A stretch of DNA of 64,000 bases, from NCBI GenBank assembly GCA_029207755.1, contig JARCOQ010000002.1, forward strand, positions 117,017,083 through 117,081,082, written 5' to 3'. How positions within the stretch are numbered: the stretch's first letter is position 1; every line of letters begins with the position of its first letter. The position numbers were made by a program, and so were the translations under genes. Below are positions 43,906-55,935 of the stretch, one piece after another. The DNA comes from Chamaea fasciata (taxonomy: Eukaryota > Chordata > Aves > Passeriformes > Sylviidae). The notes under the pieces were generated by a model, which did no database searches, was not told the origin of the DNA, and was given only the letters and a program-made list of their open reading frames with translations.

Positions 43906-44150
43906 GTCCCTGCCAGCGCCCCCGCGGTCCCTCCCGCCATCCCTCCTTCCCTCCCTCCCGGCCTCCCCGGACAGTGCGGCTGGGGGCGCCGGTCCTGGCT
44001 GCGCACAGCCCCGGGGGAGTCGGGGGTTCCCGGGGCAGGCGCCGAGGAGGAGCCCGGTAAAGGGCCCGGAGTGCTCGTGTGCCCCGAGAGCCCCCGGAGC
44101 GTTTATTTGGAGTGGTGTGTGCGAGCCGCTTGTGGCCTAAGGGAGAGGGA

Positions 44151-45925
44151 TTTCTCACAAGGACACGGGGACACGAACTTTGGGGGCAGCATCTCTTCTT
44201 GGGGATGAAGACCTAGCTTACTGTAAAGGCCTCAAAAATGTGTTACAACCTGACAGGACCAAAGCTTTTACATCTCTAACAAGATAACTAAATCTCATCA
44301 GTGGATTTAGCAAAACATATTAGCACATTTAAAATGTGGTTTCATAAATTACACCTGCAGGAAGGCAAAAAGAACTGCGGGGACAAGCCTGAAACAAAAC
44401 CTGGGCTCTCAGCACCATGATCTAAACTAAAAATCTCACTTCTGACACACACCTCTTTATTCCACAGAACAAATCCCAGACCAAAGCCCACTTCACTCGG
44501 AGAAGCTTTAAACCGGACTTTGAGCTTTAACTCACACATTATTGAAATGCAACACATTTCTAAAATGAAATGTTTTTCTTTAAATAATGCAATGAACATC
44601 TGCCTTTTACAAGGCAGTGTTGAGAAGATGCATCATTGCATCACTCCTTCTAGCACTTCTTTAAATATCCTGGTTGAAGGACACGCTGCAATTGCCACGG
44701 TGAGTCAACAGAACTGACTCAAGAAAATTTATATAGGATTTTATCTGACCAACACAAAGCCTACAGAAAAACCTCTGCATCGTTGTGGTCGGTAGTGATT
44801 CATCCTCCCGCGTTACTACAAACAAAGCATTTGCTCAAAGCGTTTGTTTGCTTTCCTTTTACCTGGGGGAATCTTGGATGGGTGAATGCCACAGAACTTA
44901 ATGGAAACTTTTAATGTAGAAAGGTCACAGGAGCAGATTGTATTTCTGGGGTGAACTGGTTTGCTTTTTCATTAGACCCCCTTGTTTCTGTGGTTGGGTC
45001 AGGAGACCAAGTCTGTGGAGTTAAAGTGATGCTCAATTCTGTCTGAACTGTTTTGCAAGAAAAGACAGAAATCCAGTAGCAAGATTAAACGGTTCGAGCC
45101 CTAAGCAGCGGCTGCTTTCTGTTCACATCCAGAAAGTCATTCCTCACCCCAGTTATGCAATCACAATTACTTCATTTTTGATCTTCTGTTACAGCCACAT
45201 TTCTTGAAAGCTGCCCAGAAAACCTGGCTGGGACTCGGTAAAGAAAGGGAGACTGACTGGTGAGTGAGCCAAGGAGGCGAGGTCAAGCCTGGGCTCAGAG
45301 CAGCAAGGAGAACATAAAAAGAAGGAAGGAGCACTAAAAAGGGGGTAAGTGGGTGTTCCTCAGTGTTGCCAGAGAGGAGGAGTTTGTTCCCATTTGGACA
45401 AGGGGTCAGTTCGCTTCGTCAGCTGTGGGAAATTAAGGCACAGAAATTCTCAAGACAGGGAAAAGGTGGGAGAAGGAGTGGGGATGGGATGGAGAGCTAA
45501 GGCCTTTCCCACTGGAGAAGCAAGGGGATGAGGAGGTGAGGGGCAGTGATCCTTGCTGTTGGGAAGGCACCCACAAAGTGCTTCTATCCCCAGCCAAGCC
45601 AGCTGTCCCTCAGCACCTGGGCTTTCTATAGCACCAGCACACCTACAGTGTGAAATACTGGAGAGGAGTTGGCTGGTTTGGCCAGCTCCTTGTTTCACCT
45701 GTTTTGGGAACTAGTCCTTGAACACAGGAGAGTTGTGAAGAAATGGCTGTCATGAGGCCCTGATGCCCTGAAAAATGGCTCTTCTGACAGTGTCCTGGGA
45801 GCCCAGAGTACCCTCAGACTGGAGAACCAGCAAAACTCACAGCAGCCCCTGGAATGGAACCTGATCCAAAATGTGGAAGCTACTAGTGGTCACGGAGAAA
45901 ATAAAGAAATATTTTATGAGAAGGG
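44151..45925. other. Intergenic, nothing recognised
   Basis: No supported exon, repeat family or RNA gene. Confidence 0.5.
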
Positions 45926-46400
45926 GCAGAAGGAGGGCGAGGGCGGAGCAGCCCTGCCAGCGGCCGCGGCGGGAGCGGGTCCGGCGGGCGCGGGCGCTCG
46001 GGACGCGGGGGCGGCGGGGAGGGGACGGGAAGGGACGCGGACTCCCGGCGGCGCCGTGCCGGGCGCTGCTCTCCGCGCACATCGCGCGGCCGGGCTGACT
46101 CAGAGCCGGCTGCACCTCGCCCGCCCTCCCCGGCTCTCCCCACCCCTCTCCGAGCAGTTCGCGCCTCCCTCTGCTCTAGAGGCTCCATCTCACCGTCTCC
46201 CCCATCGTTCTCGCCTGGCAATGGTTGGAAGACTGTCACGGACTTGCACGCACCGCGACTCGTGACCGTGACCGCGTTTCCCCGCTTGTGTTTTTCCCGA
46301 GGCAGGTGCCAGGTGCTCCCCATCACTCCCCGTCCCCCGCAGCCCAACTTCCCTGCCTTGCCTGCTCCAGGCGCCCTCGGCCCTCGTGCCCGACCCTGCC
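45926..46400. promoter_or_regulatory. Second CpG island
   Basis: GC-rich from about 45,930, with an AP-1-like TGACTCA at 46,096-46,102. Frames are open in several phases owing to composition. No gene can be attached. Confidence 0.45.
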
Positions 46401-47012
46401 AAGTCTGCCGCTGCAGCCCTTACACCTCGGCTCACGGGTCTCTGAGGGGACCCAGCTGGGACCTACGCCTGGCAGGATCTCTGGGTGAGGGATTTCAGTG
46501 GGCAAACAGCACTGACTCTTCCAGGCTGCGAAAGGACCTTCTCTCTTTCCTCACACCGGTGGCACCTCCTTGCCTCATCCCCGCAGCGTTCCGACTCCAG
46601 CGGGTCTTGAGTTTGAAGTGTGTAGGCTTGGCTTAAAACCTTCACTGCAAAGTGGGGAAACATCTTGAAGTTACTTTGAGAGAGTTCAAGTTGTTCCCTG
46701 TAATCTTTTGTGATACAGAAAAGTGAACCGGTGAGAAGTTCCAACAAATTGTCATTGCTACCTGCTAAACTACCTTCAAATGTCATTTGGTGCTTCTTTT
46801 AAGGTATGAGGGACTCAAGGGGATAAATCAGGACACTCATTTCCCAGTTCCTGTAAGAGCTGTCCTCAGGAAAGAGAGCTTAGAACCAACTCTGGAAATG
46901 GGGAATGAAAGCATCTTTTCTTCCTGGGGCTGTGCTGCGATATACAGCGGGTAAACATGAATATCCAACTGTTTACATCCTGCTATGCATGTTCACACTG
47001 ATCTTTCTCCTG

Positions 47013-47065
<53 letters not shown>

Positions 47066-50000
47066 CAAAACCCCATGAGTGAGTAAGTGAAAGATGATGG
47101 AACCAAACTAATTGTGTTAAAACTATTCCTCTCCTCCTGTTCCAACTGAAGTTGGAATGCATCCAGATTTGAATTTCCAAAGTCTGGCCCCTCTTTTCAG
47201 AGGTTACACTGAACTTTGACCAACTTGGTCATCATGTTTGAATCTGAACCCACTTTTATTCCTCACCTTGTCCCTCTTAACACCCAGAAAAACAACGGGG
47301 TATCACATATATCAGACTATGCCTCCGTAGTCTTGGGCAGATAAGAGCAAAACAGGTTTCACATGAACCTGTCTGAGGTCAGGGACGTTCAATCAAGTGT
47401 TACTGAACTCAGATAAATGGGATCAAAGATTCCCAAATAACAGTATAAAATCACTCTGAAACATCTGCAACTGCAAACACAGATGGGCAGAGAAAACAGT
47501 AGGTCTGCAGGTGAAACCCTTGCCTCAGGTAAGGACAGTGTTTGCCTTTGAACTCAGCCAGTTACCCTCTGCCTTCCACCTGGGGAAGGAGACTTGTGGT
47601 TGTCTCCCCCTACTCTCCTCCTTTTTCCCCCGGACCTTGCCTTCAGGGTGATCATTCAGTTGGACACTTCCTGCACTTGCTGTCTCAGGTCAGTCCCACC
47701 AAAGGCAGAAATGAATGCCGGGGTGTGGGAATACGCAAGACAGAGAGGAAGACATCTCTAATTAGCACAGCTGGTTTGATAACCAGGATGCCATGGCAGG
47801 GACAAACAGAATTTTGAGATTATGAGAAGATGGGATTAAACCTGCTTAGGGGAAGAGGACGTGCTGTATCACATCTCAGTATCCCACATGACAACACAAA
47901 GTGACTCTGCAAGGCAAAGACTTAATTTTAACAGGTCTCATTGATACTAGGCAAGCCTGATTGTTATCTCAAAAAGCCATTGCCTAATGATTGGCCGTTA
48001 ATGCCCGTCTCCCAGGCTCTTTCAGGGGTGGGTGGAAATAGTCAAAGCCTGCAAAGGACACTTAATGCAAATTGCTGCAGTCAAACCTTTTCTACTGTCT
48101 GTCCCCCGGTTTTGTGGGGGAAGATTCTCTTAACACAGCGGGGTTTTAAAATTCAAACAAATTTTGTTGGGGGTCATTGAAGCGCAATCAATGCAGAAGA
48201 ATATAGACAGCATCCAAAATCACTGGGAAGTATCCCATTTTTGTGCTTGAAAGGCTTTGAATCAGAAGGTCTGCCAGGGCTGTTGCCTGATGAGTATTTG
48301 TGAATCTTCCCAGTGAGATAACGTAACTTTTTCTAGCCTGGTGATGCTGAAAGCAAAAGACCATCCCAAAGCGCAGGAATGAGCCTGGCATTCTTTTGGC
48401 AGTGTGCAAGTATAACCCGAAGGCAAAGGCAGTTTCCAAGTGGAATGACTGAACTGGGAGAGGTTTGAAATGCAGGTAACCTCCAGGGAGGTGAAGCGGG
48501 GAGGGCTGAAGGACAGCACAGCGCAAGAGGCAGCTGGGTGCTCCGGCTTGTACACATCTTCCAGGGAAGCCTTCCTGTGGAGAAGGAAAACTCACGGACA
48601 CTGTGGCTGACAGGAACTGAAGACATGATTTCAGTAGAATGGCACTGAGATATATGTATACACTTTCTTTTTCTTTTCCCGCTGAATGGGGGCTACTTTG
48701 CTATTCAACATTAACCTAAAAACCAAGTACCCTAAAATATAAAAAGTATTTTTGCGAATCTCTGCTATCCCCCGTGATGGGTAGTGTGTGAATAGAAAAC
48801 TTGGAGACAGTAGCATAAAACACAAAGGCAGGAAGGGAGCAAATGTTTATCATGATGTGCAGAATGCACCTCTCTGCTACAGCCTTGAAAGCTGCTTCTC
48901 CAAACTGGCAATGTTCAGTTGCTGGAAGACAATATAACTAATCCAGACATGTTCAGCATGTAGAATTCCAGAATCTCAGTCTTGTCCTTCCCTCACGAGC
49001 AACAGGAATTGGATTCATTTTTTCCCCAAAGAAAAAAATCACTTGAAAGTCCAGGGGTTAGAATCCAAGAAAGATATCACATCTGCTTCAGTGAGTTTCT
49101 CTCTTTTGAACTTGGAATCATTTTACTGTGCCAGAAATGCAGGAATTGTGTTGTTACATGGAAGCTTTAAAAAAGCAAAGACAAAATTTGAGCACTTCAC
49201 TTCTTTTTCTCCTTGATATTCATTTTCCCATGAATTTCAGCCAAACTGCCAATTCAAAACTCATATCATTGCTTAGTGTATGGAAATTCCGATAAAATTA
49301 GTGTGTCAGTTAAGAAGAAAACAATGTGAAATAAAGAAAGTGAATGTGAAAATAGTAATTTGAAATAAAATAGTTCAGTTAGATGGTCTAAAATCTTCTA
49401 TTAGTGAAAAAAAATCACTAGATCTAATGTAGAATAACAAGAGTTGTCAGAAAAATATCTCAGAAATACTTTTTCTCACACACACACACACACATTCCTC
49501 TGTGTGTGTGTGTACACTTCTCCCCATCCTACTGCTTTTTCTTCCTGCTTTCTCCCCTGTAATTTTTTAAGAGCTGGTATTTGTCATTTTCATTCTATTC
49601 GCCCAGAATAAAATTTCCAAGAAGTTCCCTAATGTTCTTTTTGGCTTTTGAGAATTAAAACAAAGAAAAAAAAAAAAACAAAAAAAACAAACAAAAAAAC
49701 CCCCATAATTAAGAACAAAACCCCAGGCCTTTCCCACATTTTTAAAAGCTTTATATTCCTGCATTCTGACACAGACAGAATCCACAGGACAGTTCAAACA
49801 AGTGGGCTGTTATCCTCTCTCTGTTTCTATGGAAATGAGTGTCAGACCACTTAAAACAAAGCACATACCTTACAGTAATCACTATATTTTGATTATTTAA
49901 AATAACAGAGCGCAGTTTTCCCAATCCAACCTCTATTTCTATGGATACAAGCTGAAAATCGTTGTAGAGAAGCCTGTTCCATAGTTTTTTCCAATTCTGA

Positions 50001-53000
50001 ATTTGTTTTGGATGCTGTAAGTTCTCACAAGGCGCTATGGATGATACGATCTAACAAGAGCTTCAAGTGTGCTGTAATTTGAACTGGAGAGGACCAATTC
50101 TGTGAGCCAGAGTTAGGAAACATTCTTGTGTGTGTAAATAGAAATTGGAATGAATACTGAGTGAAGTACTCCACCCAGCAGGTTTAGAAGGAGGGGAATG
50201 ATTTGCTGTTTTCTGCTATTTTTTGACTTGCTTCAGAGAGAGTGAGCTGAGCTAAGCAAGTTCTGAGTTTGGTGATCATGAGCTGCTCCTTGGCCAAACT
50301 AGCCATAACACCATAGAGACCCCCACCACTTCACGAGACAGAAGATGTGACCCATGAAGTTTGCAAAGCCAGTCTCCTCACGTTTCATTTGGAATGAAAC
50401 CTCACTCCATTTCCTCAGGAGAGGCAGCAGAAGGTCCCCGCTCCCCACCCCCCTGAATGCTGCCAGTCTTGCTGGCACTTCTCCTGTACGCAGATTGTTT
50501 TTTCTAGCAGTGCACCTGGCACTTGTATAGACATGAAGTGAGAGGCATGGCCCATCTCAGAGAGCTTACTGCTGCAAACAAGAGAATGTCCCTGGTCACT
50601 TCCCGACATGATGTTTCAAAGACACACTAGGAAAGACTGTGTGTCCTGCCCCTCAGTTAGGAAGGACATTAGGCCACAGTTACTGGGTGGAGCACGGTCA
50701 GGGAAATCACCCTCTTTGTCAAAGTGCTTTACTACGGTTTTATGAGCCTGCCTCTGATGGGTCGTTATCATGACACTGTTCCCCTTCCGTAAGTATTTAA
50801 GACAAGATTTTCCAAAATGACCAATGACTACGTACTTGAAATTCAAGACAGAAGCTTTTCAAAGCCACAGAATCAATGTCAAAACACTGAAAAAACTGTG
50901 GCTTTTCCAAGAGCCTTGAAAAAATCGGGCTTCCAGATGTCTCAAGTTAGGTATGCAAAGGCATGCAAAACTGATGGTGTTTCAGAAAAGAATAGCCCGT
51001 ATCAATATCTAATCAGTGAGAGTTAATAGTTTTGAGATCCAGACCTCAGGCTAATTCGACCTGAGCACAGTGAAATTAGAAGCATATAACAAAAATTTAA
51101 AATGATATTGCAGTGCTTATAAGTGCCTGCTTTTCCCATCAAGACTGTAAGGGCTCCCTGGTAAATTCTGTGACTCAGTGACTTTGTCAAACTCAGACTG
51201 GATGATGCTTGAAGATTATTCCATGTGTATAAGGTGGGAAGGATTTCAGTACACAGAAATACCCGAGAATCGCAGTAGATACTCAGAGGTGCTCTCAGCA
51301 AATGCCTCCTCTGGCTATGCACAGCCTGCTCATTGACACTTTTCTGTCCTCTTCCCTCTTTTTCTGGTCTTTCCACCCATCTTCAGCACCTGGGCATGCG
51401 GCCCAGTTCCAGAGTCTCACCATGCTCTGACTCAAACCCCTGATGCTCATAATGCCTGGTCGGCAGATCCTCCCATATCGACAGGCTCTAATATTCCTCG
51501 TGGGAGGAAGATAAATTGCCATTAGTCAGGCTTAAAATGCACTCCTTGCACTCCAGCTGAAATAACTACGGGATTGGAGGAGGAGGAAGAAGAGGAGGAG
51601 AGATGATTTTGTTTTACAGCATCTAGAGTAAAAAAAGTTGTGGTTTTACCTCAGCCTTGCCAGCCCACTCGTCTCCTGGGTCCATACACGGACCTTGCAC
51701 ATACCCTGGACTCCTCGATGCCGAACTCCTGGAATTCAAGCTCTGCAATGACTGTGTCCAAGTGTGTGAGCTGGCACTGGGCTGATCCCAGCAAGGATCA
51801 TGGAGGTGCAGGGCACAGGGCATTTGGACATGTGATGACAAAGAAGAGATAGTGTTGGGAGCATTCCCTTCTTGGGAGGCTGTGCCGAGGAGGTGGTCCT
51901 GTCAGCCCATCCCTGGGCAGCGTCACCCTCTCTCCTTCTGTCATCCCATGCCTCAGGGTGCCAAAGGCTGGAAAGCAGGAAGATTTGACAAAGAGCTCTA
52001 TATCACACTTGAAATTTGGGGAAAAACTGAAGGAAACTTTTCTGTGTAATAGTTGTGTAAACTGAGAGCGAACACTGAGAGCTACAGTTTTAAGGTGCGA
52101 TTTTGGATTAAATGTATTCCCTCTGAATGCTTTCTATACTTAATTTATACATAAAAAGAAACATTTATTTTAAGACACTAATGCGTTTCTTACCAAAGGA
52201 GTGAAGGGTGGGAGATTGCAACTCACAGATGAAGTGAAGTGAAACCACCACAGGGGTTACTGTAACTGTAAGTGGGGTATCCCAACAGCAGGACAGGTTT
52301 GGGCTGGGATTAGCATGGGCTGTATAGCTGGGGTCATGCAAAGGTCTGTCTGCAGCCCTTCTCATAGTCCCTCATCTGCAGGGAGAGGCTGTAGGCCTGG
52401 AGATCAGGCTGAGTTTGGGAAGGGTCAGGAGGACACGGTTACGGAGTGATGTAAATGCGTATCAAGAGACTTGAGGGGTGGCAATGTCAGCTATAGAACA
52501 GCAAGGATCCATGGCTAACGGCTGGAGATAGGGGCTGCCTGAGAAGGACGGGAGTGCTTAAGGCTGAAATCAGAAGAGAAACCTCGGTGAAGATTTTGTG
52601 TTAGAAATGGTCTCATCTGCCAAATCAGATATTTGTCTTCAGGATTGCACGAGTAAGGAATCCCACAGCAAAGAAAAAGGTTCAGGTTTGGGAGCAAAGG
52701 CAAGTTGGGCAGGACTGCGGGGCTGGGGCTCGGCTGTTTACCTTCTGTTCAGGACAGTAAAGGCCTCAGAGGACGTAACTGAGGCAGGAAAGGGTCGCTT
52801 GGCTCAGTTAGTCTTGTATCTAGAACTGTTCCTTGAACAAGGGGGGGAGCTGAGGTTCATGCAAGGAACCAGGAATTGCTTTTTAGCCTGGAAAATGCCA
52901 GAGGGGTGTGTGTAACTTGGATATGATGATAAGTTCATCTGGCAAGAATCACAGAATATTTTGATTTACTGAAAAACCGGGCAGCTCAGAAGTTACTACT

Positions 53001-53640
53001 CGACTCATTGCTGCTCCCATCTGTTGCACACGTAAGCACAGCAGAACAGATGATTTTTTTCTGAGCCTGAGGTCTTCGACTGACCCTCCGTAAATGCGTC
53101 TTGCCAAAAAGCAGACTCGGGGGAGGAAAGTTGTCAGATATAATAGAGAAAGAAAAGGACACGGGCTTCAAAGTCCACTCCAGCAGAACATGGAAGTGAC
53201 CTGGCTGGAAATGAAACCCGTAGTCTGCTTCCCCAGCCTCCTGGAAGCCTCTAACAGCTCCACAGGCAGTGAGGGGAGAGAATAATTTCACTTCAAGTTG
53301 AAATAAAAATAATTTTCAGTAGCATTCTGCAGTACTTTTAAAATACTAGAACCGTGAAATATGGTGTGATGATAACTATCAGGCTTGTAAGCCTGGTAAC
53401 TAGGACTTTTACCTTGAAGATCTCAGTATGGGTACTTTAAGCCTTTTAAAACAGAGTTAAATCAATTTTTTTTCCCCTAGTTCTGCTAGCACTAGCCTTT
53501 CTTTTCACCCCCTCAAAAACAGAGCAACTCCCTCTTGAGGATGTTATTTACTTTCCATATTATGTGCTTACCGATTTCTGGAATTGCCAATGTATTTGGA
53601 TACCTGCATAAATTTAAGTTTCAAGAAAACTGTAAGGCTG
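46401..53640. other. Long stretch without recognisable genes
   Basis: Holds a 51-A homopolymer (47,013-47,063) and a CA/TG dinucleotide pair (49,478-49,513). The longest frame (48,188-48,601, minus) has 137 codons and no recognisable domain. Nothing else is supportable. Confidence 0.5.
47013..47063. repeat. Poly-A homopolymer, 51 bases
   Basis: Uninterrupted A. No retrogene body is recognisable upstream, so a retroposed origin is not supported. Confidence 0.95.
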
Positions 53641-53664
53641 AAACAAAAGAGAGAGACCGCTGCA

Positions 53665-53835
53665 GATGGGATACTGGGAAGGAATTCTCGTCTGTGAGGG
53701 TGCCGAGGCCCTGGCACAGGGCCCAGAGAAGCTGTGGCTGCCCCGGATCCCTGTGGCCTGACTGAACTAGAGGTAAAGCCGCCTGGGTGTCCTGCCCACG
53801 GCAGGGGGTGGGAAGGGATGGTGGAACGAGATTGA
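53665..53835 (+). mobile_element. CR1 LINE 3' fragment
   Basis: Diverged sense CR1 with GGGATACTGGGAAGGAATTC, CAGAGAAGCTGTGGCTGCCC and a degenerate CTGCCCACGGCAGGGGG. Confidence 0.8.
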
Positions 53836-53929
53836 GGTGAATGTTTTGAGATTAATTCGTGGGTTTTTTAATAATATACTTTATAAGCCTGTGTAGTAGA
53901 TATTTTAGAGTTAGTTTGTGTTTTACTGG

Positions 53930-54381
53930 ATAACATCACTTTCTTAAGCGTAAAGGAATGCGGGGTTCCTGGAAGACATTCCTCTGCCGAGAGGGAAGAT
54001 AATCACCCATCGCGGAGAGAAAGGAGGGTGTGACCCCTGGCTGATGGAGCTGAGCACCGCCATCAGCCACCGTCAGCCGAGTGCTCAGCGCCCCACAGCC
54101 ATCATCCCGACTGTCGTCAAGGACATACATCTCAATACCCGGTTCCAGCAAACCCGGACAAAAGCTTCTGTCTCCCCGGAAAAAACTATTCACCTGACTT
54201 GCAACCGTAAAAGACCCTAGATGAATATGAATCAAGAATCATACACACAAAGAACCCATGACGTAATCGGTTGCCCAAGCCCAAAAACTGTATAAAAACG
54301 GGCTCTGCACACTCTGAATTTGTGAACCGGAGGGGGACTCTGTGCCGTTCCATGGTAACTATTTTTAACTCTTTTTGCTCA
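53930..54381 (+). promoter_or_regulatory. LTR-like promoter upstream of URB1
   Basis: Composition differs from both flanks. It holds TGACGTAA (54,259-54,266), a TATA box TATAAAAAC (54,291-54,299) and a 3' end TTTTTGCTCA, which resembles the U3-R-U5 of an LTR. The 5' boundary and a target-site duplication are not found, so it may instead be the native URB1 promoter. The TATA box is about 260 bp before the URB1 ATG. Confidence 0.4.
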
Positions 54382-54689
54382 CCTGAGCACCGGTCGCTGG
54401 GCAGGCCCGACAACTCGGCCGGGGCGGGACCGCGGGAGCACCACCCTGCCCGGGCCGCGATATCTCCGGGCCGCTGCCGCTCCCGCTCCGCCCGCCCCTG
54501 CCTGCGGGAGCAGCGGCGATTCCGGGGTGCCGCCGTGCCGGCTCCGAACCGGGCATGGCCGGGAAGCGGAGCGGGGAGCCTGCGGCCCGCGGGACGAGGA
54601 GTTCGATGGCGCCCGCCTCACGGCGCTGCTGCGGGACCCCGCGGCCGCCGCCAAAGGTGAGGGGCTCTGCGTGGCGGGAAAGGCGCGCC

Positions 54690-55410
54690 CTGAGGCGGCC
54701 GCGCTGGACAAAGGCGGCCGCGCCGTCCCGGGGCTGAGGCGGCCGCGCCGTCCCGGGCTGAGGCGGCCGCGCCGTCCCGGGCGGAGGCGGCCGCGCTGCA
54801 CAAAGGCGGCCGCGCCGTCCCGGGCTGAGGCGGCCGCGCCGTCCCGGGCTGAGGCGGCTGCGCTGGACAAAGGCGGCCGCGCCGTCCCGGGCTGCGGGGG
54901 CCGCGCCGTCCCGGGCTGCGGGGGCCGCGCCGTCCCGGGCTGCGGGGGCCGCGCCGTCCCGGGCTGCGGGGGCCGCGCCGTCCCGGGCTGAGGCGGCCGC
55001 GCCGCGCCGTCCCGGGCAGAGGCGGCCGCGCCGTCCCGGGCGGAGGCGGCCGCGCCGTCCCGGGCGGAGGCGGCCGCGCCGTCCCGGGCGGAGGCGGCCG
55101 CGCCGCGCCGCGCCGTCCCGGGCGGAGGAGGCTGCGCTGGGCGGAGGCGGCCGCGCCGCGCCGCGCCGTCCCGGGCGGAGGCGGCCGCGCCGCGCCGCGC
55201 CGTCCCGGGCGGAGGCGGCCGCGCCGCGCCGCGCCGTCCCGGGCGGAGGCGGCCGCGCCGCGCCGCGCCGTCCCGGGCGGAGGCGGCCGCGCCGCGCCGC
55301 GCCGTCCCGGGCGGAGGCGGCTGCGCTGGGCAGAGGCGGCCGCGCCGCGCCGTCCCGGGCTGAGGCGGCCGCGCCGCGCCGTCCCGGGCGGAGGCGGCTG
55401 TCCCGGGGCA
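54690..55410. repeat. GC-rich minisatellite in URB1 intron 1
   Basis: Units of about 21-40 bp built of GAGGCGGCCGCGCCGTCCCG and variants with extra GCCGC. Nearly every unit contains a NotI-type GCGGCCGC. Frames of several hundred codons across it on the minus strand are artefacts. Confidence 0.95.
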
Positions 55411-55799
55411 CGTCGCAGGGGGTGGGTGGCACCGGTGCTGCTGCTGGCGGGGCTGGCGCACATGGCACCGCTCGGCCCCTCAGGGTCGCGGCCGGGCCGG
55501 AGCGGGCCCTGCAGGGGGCGCCGGTGCCCCGGGTTGACGCTGCTCCTTTGCAGGGCTGGAGACGTTCGTGTCCGTCGCCAGGACGCTGCCATCGGCCCAA
55601 GTGTACGATGTCGTGGAGAGATACGTGAAAATTTCCATGGAGTGTGCTGAGATATTCAAGCTTCTCGATGGAGAAAGGAAGCCTGAAAGTGAAGTAAGTT
55701 GGACAGGGGGCTTGTAATTCAGGGACTGGCGGCTGCAGTCCCAACAATCCCACCCTGGAGAAGAAGCGACAAAAGGTTGCCAGAAAATGGTCACAGTGG

Positions 55800-55935
55800 C
55801 CAAGGCTGCCAGAGCTCCAGGAAGGTTTGGGCAGCGCTGTCAGGCGTGGGACTGTTGGGGTGGCTGTGCAGGACCAGGAGTTGGACTGGATGATCCTTGT
55901 GGGTCCAGCTCAAGATACTCTGTGGTTCTGTGAAT
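55800..55935 (+). mobile_element. CR1 LINE 3' relic in URB1 intron
   Basis: Sense CR1 tail with GGAGTTGGACTGGATGATCC and TCTGTGGTTCTGTG. Confidence 0.8.

Larger units (their letters stand above)
42790..44150. promoter_or_regulatory. CpG island with MIS18A-like exon
   Basis: GC-rich and CpG-dense. It contains a 72-bp tandem repeat (42,933-43,070), 22 consecutive G (43,319-43,340), a GCATGGCGGCGAAG motif at about 43,403 resembling a YY1 site, a cluster of AGCCGA hexamers (43,458-43,605) and the exon described separately. Confidence 0.65.

Noticed and set aside
47013..47063. Poly-A tail of a processed pseudogene
   Set aside because: No recognisable mRNA-like body or target-site duplication next to it.
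48188..48601. 137-codon minus-strand frame
   Set aside because: No domain, repeat or splice support; it could be chance.
54365..55753. Minus-strand frames of 324-462 codons
   Set aside because: They cross the GC-rich minisatellite and the antisense of URB1 exons; no family resemblance.
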